Source: Streptomyces sp. H39-S7 (GTDB lineage: Bacteria > Actinomycetota > Actinomycetes > Streptomycetales > Streptomycetaceae). Taken from it: a stretch of DNA of 64,000 bases. The stretch spans positions 248,001 to 312,000 of the forward strand of contig NZ_JAPVLU010000003.1 in assembly GCF_027158205.1 (NCBI RefSeq). Direction: 5' to 3'. The translations under genes and the position numbers were made by a program. This document shows, piece by piece, positions 60,391 to 64,000 of the stretch. Position 1 is the stretch's first letter. Each line of letters starts with the position of its first letter. The notes beneath the pieces are model-generated. The model was not told where the DNA came from, ran no database searches, and saw only the letters and a list, made by a program, of their open reading frames with translations.

Positions 60391-61796
60391 TGGGGCTGCA
60401 CAAGGGAGCCGGCGACTCCCGTCCACTCGCGGTCAACCCCTTCTACTCGGGCGACGCCGACCCTGTCGGCAGCATGCGCGCCGCGCCGCCCAAGCACCGG
60501 CTGCCGGACGGCCCCATGGCGCCGCACGTCGCTTACCAGCTGGTCCACGACGAGCTGATGCTCGACGGGAACTCACGGCTCAACCTGGCGACGTTCGTCA
60601 CCACGTGGATGGAACCGCAGGCCGACGTACTGATGGCCGAGTGCCGCGACAAGAACATGATCGACAAGGACGAGTACCCGCGTACCGCCGAGCTGGAGCG
60701 GCGCTGCGTGGCGATCCTCGCCGACCTGTGGAACGCGCCCGATCCGGAGGCCGTCATCGGCTGCTCGACAACGGGCTCCTCCGAGGCCTGCATGCTCGCC
60801 GGCATGGCCCTCAAGCGGCGCTGGGCGAAACGGAACGCGGACCGCTATCCGGCGACGGCCAGACCCAATCTGGTCATGGGCGCCAACGTGCAGGTGTGCT
60901 GGGAGAAGTTCTGCGCGTTCTGGGAGGTCGAGGCGCGGCTGGTGCCCGTCAGCGGCGACCGGCTGCACCTGGACGCCGAGTCGGCCGTGGCGCTGTGCGA
61001 CGAGAACACGATCGGCGTAGTCGCCGTGCTCGGATCGACCTTCGACGGATCGTACGAACCGGTCGCGGAGATCTGCGCGGCCCTCGACGCGCTCCAGGAG
61101 CGCACCGGCCTGGACGTACCGGTCCATGTGGACGGCGCGTCCGGCGCGATGGTCGCCCCCTTCCTCGACGAGGACCTCGTCTGGGACTTCCGGCTCCCCC
61201 GCGTCGCCTCGATCAACACCTCGGGCCACAAGTACGGGCTGGTCTACCCCGGCGTCGGCTGGGCGCTGTGGCGTGACCGCGACGCCCTCCCCGAGGAGCT
61301 GGTCTTCCGCGTCAACTACCTCGGCGGCGACATGCCGACCTTCGCCCTCAACTTCTCCCGGCCGGGCGCGCAGGTCGTGGCGCAGTACTACACGTTCCTG
61401 CGGCTGGGGCGTGACGGCTACCGCACCGTCCAGCAGAGCAGCAGGGACGTGGCGATGTCGCTGGCCTCGCGGATCGAGGAACTCGGCGACTTCCGGCTGG
61501 TCACCAGGGGCGACCAGTTGCCGGTCTTCGCCTTCACCACCGTCGACGGGATCAAGAACTACGACGTCTTCGACGTGTCGCGCCGGCTCCGCGAACACGG
61601 CTGGCTGGTCCCCGCGTACACCTATCCGGCCGATCGCGAGGACCTCGCGGTCCTGCGGGTGGTCTGCCGCAACGGCTTCTCCGACGACCTGGCGGACCTG
61701 CTCATCGAGGAGCTCGCCCGGCTGCTGCCCGAACTCCGCCGCCAGAGCGAGCCACTGGACCGCCCGGGAACGGTGGCGACGGCGTTCCACCACTGA
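60390..61796 (+). CDS. gad: Glutamate decarboxylase
   Basis: The 468-residue PLP-dependent group II decarboxylase converts glutamate to GABA with consumption of a proton. The PLP lysine lies in INTSGHKYGLVYPG and the HVDGASGAMVAPF aspartate that pairs with the cofactor is present. The ATG overlaps the leader ORF stop and there is no own ribosome-binding site, so initiation depends on coupling. It may serve acid tolerance or GABA metabolism. No GABA antiporter is adjacent; a LysE exporter lies 148 bp upstream. Confidence 0.95.
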   Translation: MGLHKGAGDSRPLAVNPFYSGDADPVGSMRAAPPKHRLPDGPMAPHVAYQLVHDELMLDGNSRLNLATFVTTWMEPQADVLMAECRDKNMIDKDEYPRTAELERRCVAILADLWNAPDPEAVIGCSTTGSSEACMLAGMALKRRWAKRNADRYPATARPNLVMGANVQVCWEKFCAFWEVEARLVPVSGDRLHLDAESAVALCDENTIGVVAVLGSTFDGSYEPVAEICAALDALQERTGLDVPVHVDGASGAMVAPFLDEDLVWDFRLPRVASINTSGHKYGLVYPGVGWALWRDRDALPEELVFRVNYLGGDMPTFALNFSRPGAQVVAQYYTFLRLGRDGYRTVQQSSRDVAMSLASRIEELGDFRLVTRGDQLPVFAFTTVDGIKNYDVFDVSRRLREHGWLVPAYTYPADREDLAVLRVVCRNGFSDDLADLLIEELARLLPELRRQSEPLDRPGTVATAFHH

Positions 61797-61843
61797 GGAC
61801 GCGGTGTCGTGGACGGTCGCGCGATCAGCGGCGTCGTGGGCTG

Positions 61844-62872
61844 CTACGCGCTCAGCGGCGCCAGGGCGATGGGGCGGACGCGGCCCTCGATCATGGCGCC
61901 GAGGCCCTGGACCGCGCAGACGTCGGGGCGTTCGGCGAGGGAGACCGGGACGCCGGTCGCGTGCCGCAGCATGACGTCGAGGCCGGGCATCAGGGCGCTG
62001 CCGCCCGCGAGCGTGATGCCCCGGTCGGCGAGATCGGCGACCAGGTCCGGAGGGCAGCGGCGCAGGACGGTGCCGATGGCGTCGAGGACCGCCGTGAGCG
62101 GGGTGCGCATCGCGTGCCGCACGCCGTCGGCCTCGACGAGGACGGTACGGCCGAGGCCGCTGACGACGTCGCGGCCGTAGACCTCGGTGCTCCCGACGGC
62201 CGACCCCACGCTGCTGAACACGTGGTGCAGCGGGCGCACGGACTGGCTGGGGAGCATCAGCTCGTGCTGGTTGCGCAGGTGCTGCACGACCGCGTGGTCG
62301 ATGGCGTCGCCGCCCACCGGCACGGTCTCCGCCGAGACGATCGAGCCGAGCGACAGGACCGCGATCTGCGTCGTGGCCGCCCCGCACAGCACGATCATGG
62401 TGGCCTCGGGGTGCTCGACGGGCAGTCCACAGCCGGCCGCCGCGCAGATCAGCGTGTCGACGAGTTCGACCCTGCGGGCGCCGAGCCCGAAGAGGGTCTC
62501 GGTCGCCGCGCGCTGCGCGAGCGGGTCACTGCCGTGCGGCATGCAGACGGCGGCGCGGGCCATCGGCGCGCGGCGCCAGGACGTGCGCAGTTTGTCGCGG
62601 AGGAGGTGGCGCAGCATCCGCTGGGCCATGGCGATGTCGACGACGCTGCCGTTGCTCACCGGCCGCACCACGCGGATGTGCTCCGGGGTGCGCCCTTCCA
62701 TCTGCTCGGCGCGGGCGCCGACCGCGATCAGCAGGCCGGTCGTGATGTCGACGGCGACCACGCTCGGCTCGTCGACGACCAGGCCGACGTCCTTCAGGTG
62801 GACACGGGTCCTGGTGGCCCCGATGTCGAAGGCGACCGAGCAGCGGCGGATCTGGTCCAGGGTGGGGTTCAC
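61844..62872 (-). CDS. Divergent MreB/Mbl-like actin-family protein
   Basis: The 342-residue actin-fold protein resembles MreB: phosphate-1 AFDIGATRTRVHLKD, EPSVVAVD, the phosphate-2 region MIVLCGAATTQIAVLSLG and the adenosine motif LAGGSALMPGLDVML. Several normally invariant glycines are changed, so it is one of the extra, divergent MreB-like proteins of Streptomyces rather than the main morphogen. The GTG start overlaps the stop of the membrane protein gene (GTGA), linking the two products. Confidence 0.85.
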   Translation of the reverse strand: MNPTLDQIRRCSVAFDIGATRTRVHLKDVGLVVDEPSVVAVDITTGLLIAVGARAEQMEGRTPEHIRVVRPVSNGSVVDIAMAQRMLRHLLRDKLRTSWRRAPMARAAVCMPHGSDPLAQRAATETLFGLGARRVELVDTLICAAAGCGLPVEHPEATMIVLCGAATTQIAVLSLGSIVSAETVPVGGDAIDHAVVQHLRNQHELMLPSQSVRPLHHVFSSVGSAVGSTEVYGRDVVSGLGRTVLVEADGVRHAMRTPLTAVLDAIGTVLRRCPPDLVADLADRGITLAGGSALMPGLDVMLRHATGVPVSLAERPDVCAVQGLGAMIEGRVRPIALAPLSA

Positions 62873-63351
62873 AGCAGCGGCTCCGCGTCGGCGGTGGGGC
62901 GGTAGTTGGCGAGGGACCAGATCACGAAGACGTCGATCGCGATGATCGTGATCGCCCAGATGGGCTGGTAGGGCATGAACATGAAGTTCGCGAAGATGTG
63001 GAGCGCGGCCAGGCCGATACCGGCGATCCGCCCCCACGGGGCGCCCTTGAGCACGCTGTAGCCGACGACGGCCGCGATGATGCCGAGGATGAGGTGGATC
63101 CAGCCCCAGGTCGTCAGGTCGAAGCGGAAGGCGTACCCCGGGGTGGTGAGGTACACGTCGTCCTCGGCGATGGCGATGATGCCCTGGAGGATCGCCAGCA
63201 CACCGGAGACGAGCAGCATGACGCCGGCGAAGACGGTGCCCCCGGCGGCCCAGCCGCTCGCGTGGCGGTCGGCCGGAGGGCGGTCACCGCTCCAGGAACC
63301 CCCCTGCGGGGTGGATGGCGGAGTGGACGCGGTGGGTGAATCCTGGCTCAC
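62869..63351 (-). CDS. DUF7144-type four-helix membrane protein
   Basis: The 160-residue protein has a polar N-terminus (about 1-35) and four transmembrane helices containing GVMLLVSGVLAILQGI, WIHLILGIIAAVVGYSVL and FANFMFMPYQPIW. This family is common in actinobacteria and uncharacterised. GTG 63,351 with GGGAG upstream is the start. It is translationally coupled to the MreB-like gene, which suggests a membrane partner. Confidence 0.8.
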   Translation of the reverse strand: MSQDSPTASTPPSTPQGGSWSGDRPPADRHASGWAAGGTVFAGVMLLVSGVLAILQGIIAIAEDDVYLTTPGYAFRFDLTTWGWIHLILGIIAAVVGYSVLKGAPWGRIAGIGLAALHIFANFMFMPYQPIWAITIIAIDVFVIWSLANYRPTADAEPLL

Positions 63352-63596
63352 AACGGGCTCCCGAGTTCGCGACGACCAGCACGACGGGAGCATTGATCAT
63401 GATATTCCCGTCTTACGGACAAAAGGATCAACTGTCCGGAACGATCCCGCCACCGGAGATGGGCCGTTCGGGGGGCGGGGCCGGAACCGGGCCGCCAACG
63501 GATGCGCTTTCCGGCCCGGCGGCCGACGATGAGTGGTGGCCGCTGTGGTCAGGGGCCTGCCTGCGGCGACGCACTGACGGCGAGGGAGGCGGACGC

Positions 63597-64000
63597 GTGC
63601 ACCCTGACGCCGACGCGGACTCGAACGTCATCCTGCGGGGCATCCTTGAGGGCACGTCGGCCGGCGTGGGCATCCTCGACCCCGGCATGCGCTACGTGTA
63701 CGTCAACCCGGCACTGGCCAGGATCAACGGCGTGCCCGCCGAGGCACATCTCGGCCGGACCATCGCCGAGGTGCTGCCCGGCATCGACGGCCGCGAGGAC
63801 GTGCTGCGCGCCGTACTCGCCGACGGGCTGCCGCGCGAGGTGACGTCCAGCGGCCACACGCAGGCACCGTCGGGACTGGAGCGGCGGTACTGGCACGGCG
63901 CGTACCACCGGCTGGAGGCCGAAGGCGCGGTGATCGGCATCGTCGGCATCGTGCTGGAGGTGACCGCCTCGCGGCAGCAGCAGCGCGACCTGGAGCAGGC
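63597..64000 (+). CDS. PAS-domain protein, N-terminal part (cut by window end)
   Basis: The open frame runs off the right edge after about 134 residues. A PAS fold is visible (GILDPGMRYVYVNPALARINGVPAEAHLGRTIAEVLP, then a C-terminal strand pair and a coiled start SRQQQRDLEQ). In Streptomyces such N-termini usually lead to SpoIIE-type PP2C phosphatases or histidine kinases, but the output domain is outside the window. GTG 63,597 is preceded by GGGAGG at good spacing. Confidence 0.8.
   Translation, partial: MHPDADADSNVILRGILEGTSAGVGILDPGMRYVYVNPALARINGVPAEAHLGRTIAEVLPGIDGREDVLRAVLADGLPREVTSSGHTQAPSGLERRYWHGAYHRLEAEGAVIGIVGIVLEVTASRQQQRDLEQ

Overview
The window is very GC-rich, with GC-rich third codon positions, frequent GTG starts and many 1-4 bp gene overlaps. 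It carries a cold-shock protein/groEL pair with two tandem CIRCE elements, a nagK-nagA pair next to DasR-type operators, DUF397/XRE regulator genes and rare TTA codons confined to an accessory part. Together these point to a Streptomyces (Streptomycetaceae) chromosome. I recognise families by sequence; no database search was run.

Region 1 (1-18,676) is an accessory island. It starts inside the 3' end of a tyrosine integrase gene that is immediately followed by a 20-bp sequence; an 18/20 match to that sequence lies in the hairpin downstream of groEL (18,647-18,666). The island holds four modules. (a) A sulfur module (181-6252): divergent persulfide-dioxygenase-like/rhodanese and MFS genes against an ArsR-rhodanese regulator, a cysteine desulfurase, a GerW-family protein, a methyltransferase and a TusA-like carrier. 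(b) A tightly coupled minus-strand operon (6288-12,670): HATPase regulator, MurA-like enolpyruvyl transferase, metallophosphatase, two dCTP-deaminase-like proteins with complementary active-site losses, a GT4 glycosyltransferase and, after a short gap, a serine hydrolase. Three of its genes carry TTA (bldA-dependent) codons, and it looks like an unrecognised specialised-metabolism (nucleoside/nucleotide?) cluster. (c) Regulators: XRE/DUF397 pair and a winged-helix-like protein with another TTA codon. (d) A divergent HTH gene and an overlapping pair formed by a tyrosine-recombinase-like protein lacking its catalytic tyrosine and a DDE transposase.

Region 2 (18,731-31,777) is conserved chromosome: groEL, cold-shock protein, a threonine-synthase-family gene with a MoaD-like sulfur carrier under a SAM-I riboswitch, glucosyl-3-phosphoglycerate synthase, OtsA, OtsB, a DUF3263 protein, a sugar-binding lipoprotein, nagK-nagA and a Gln-rich membrane protein.

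Region 3 (32,026-44,762) has a MidA/NDUFAF7-type methyltransferase beside a NuoD homologue, a glycine-betaine-type ABC importer with a divergent ATPase, a cysteine dioxygenase/rhodanese pair, the folP-NTF2-folB-folK-DUF3180 run and a secreted-esterase-like protein.

Region 4 (44,928-64,000) has an MprF/LysX-like membrane protein, folE, ftsH, hpt, tilS, a zinc metalloprotease, dacB, ppa, a ThrE-type exporter, a DedA protein, an orphan MsiK-type ATPase, a YbjQ-like protein, a LysE exporter, a glutamate decarboxylase preceded by an 18-codon leader ORF, an MreB-like protein with a small membrane protein, and the start of a PAS-domain protein cut by the window end.
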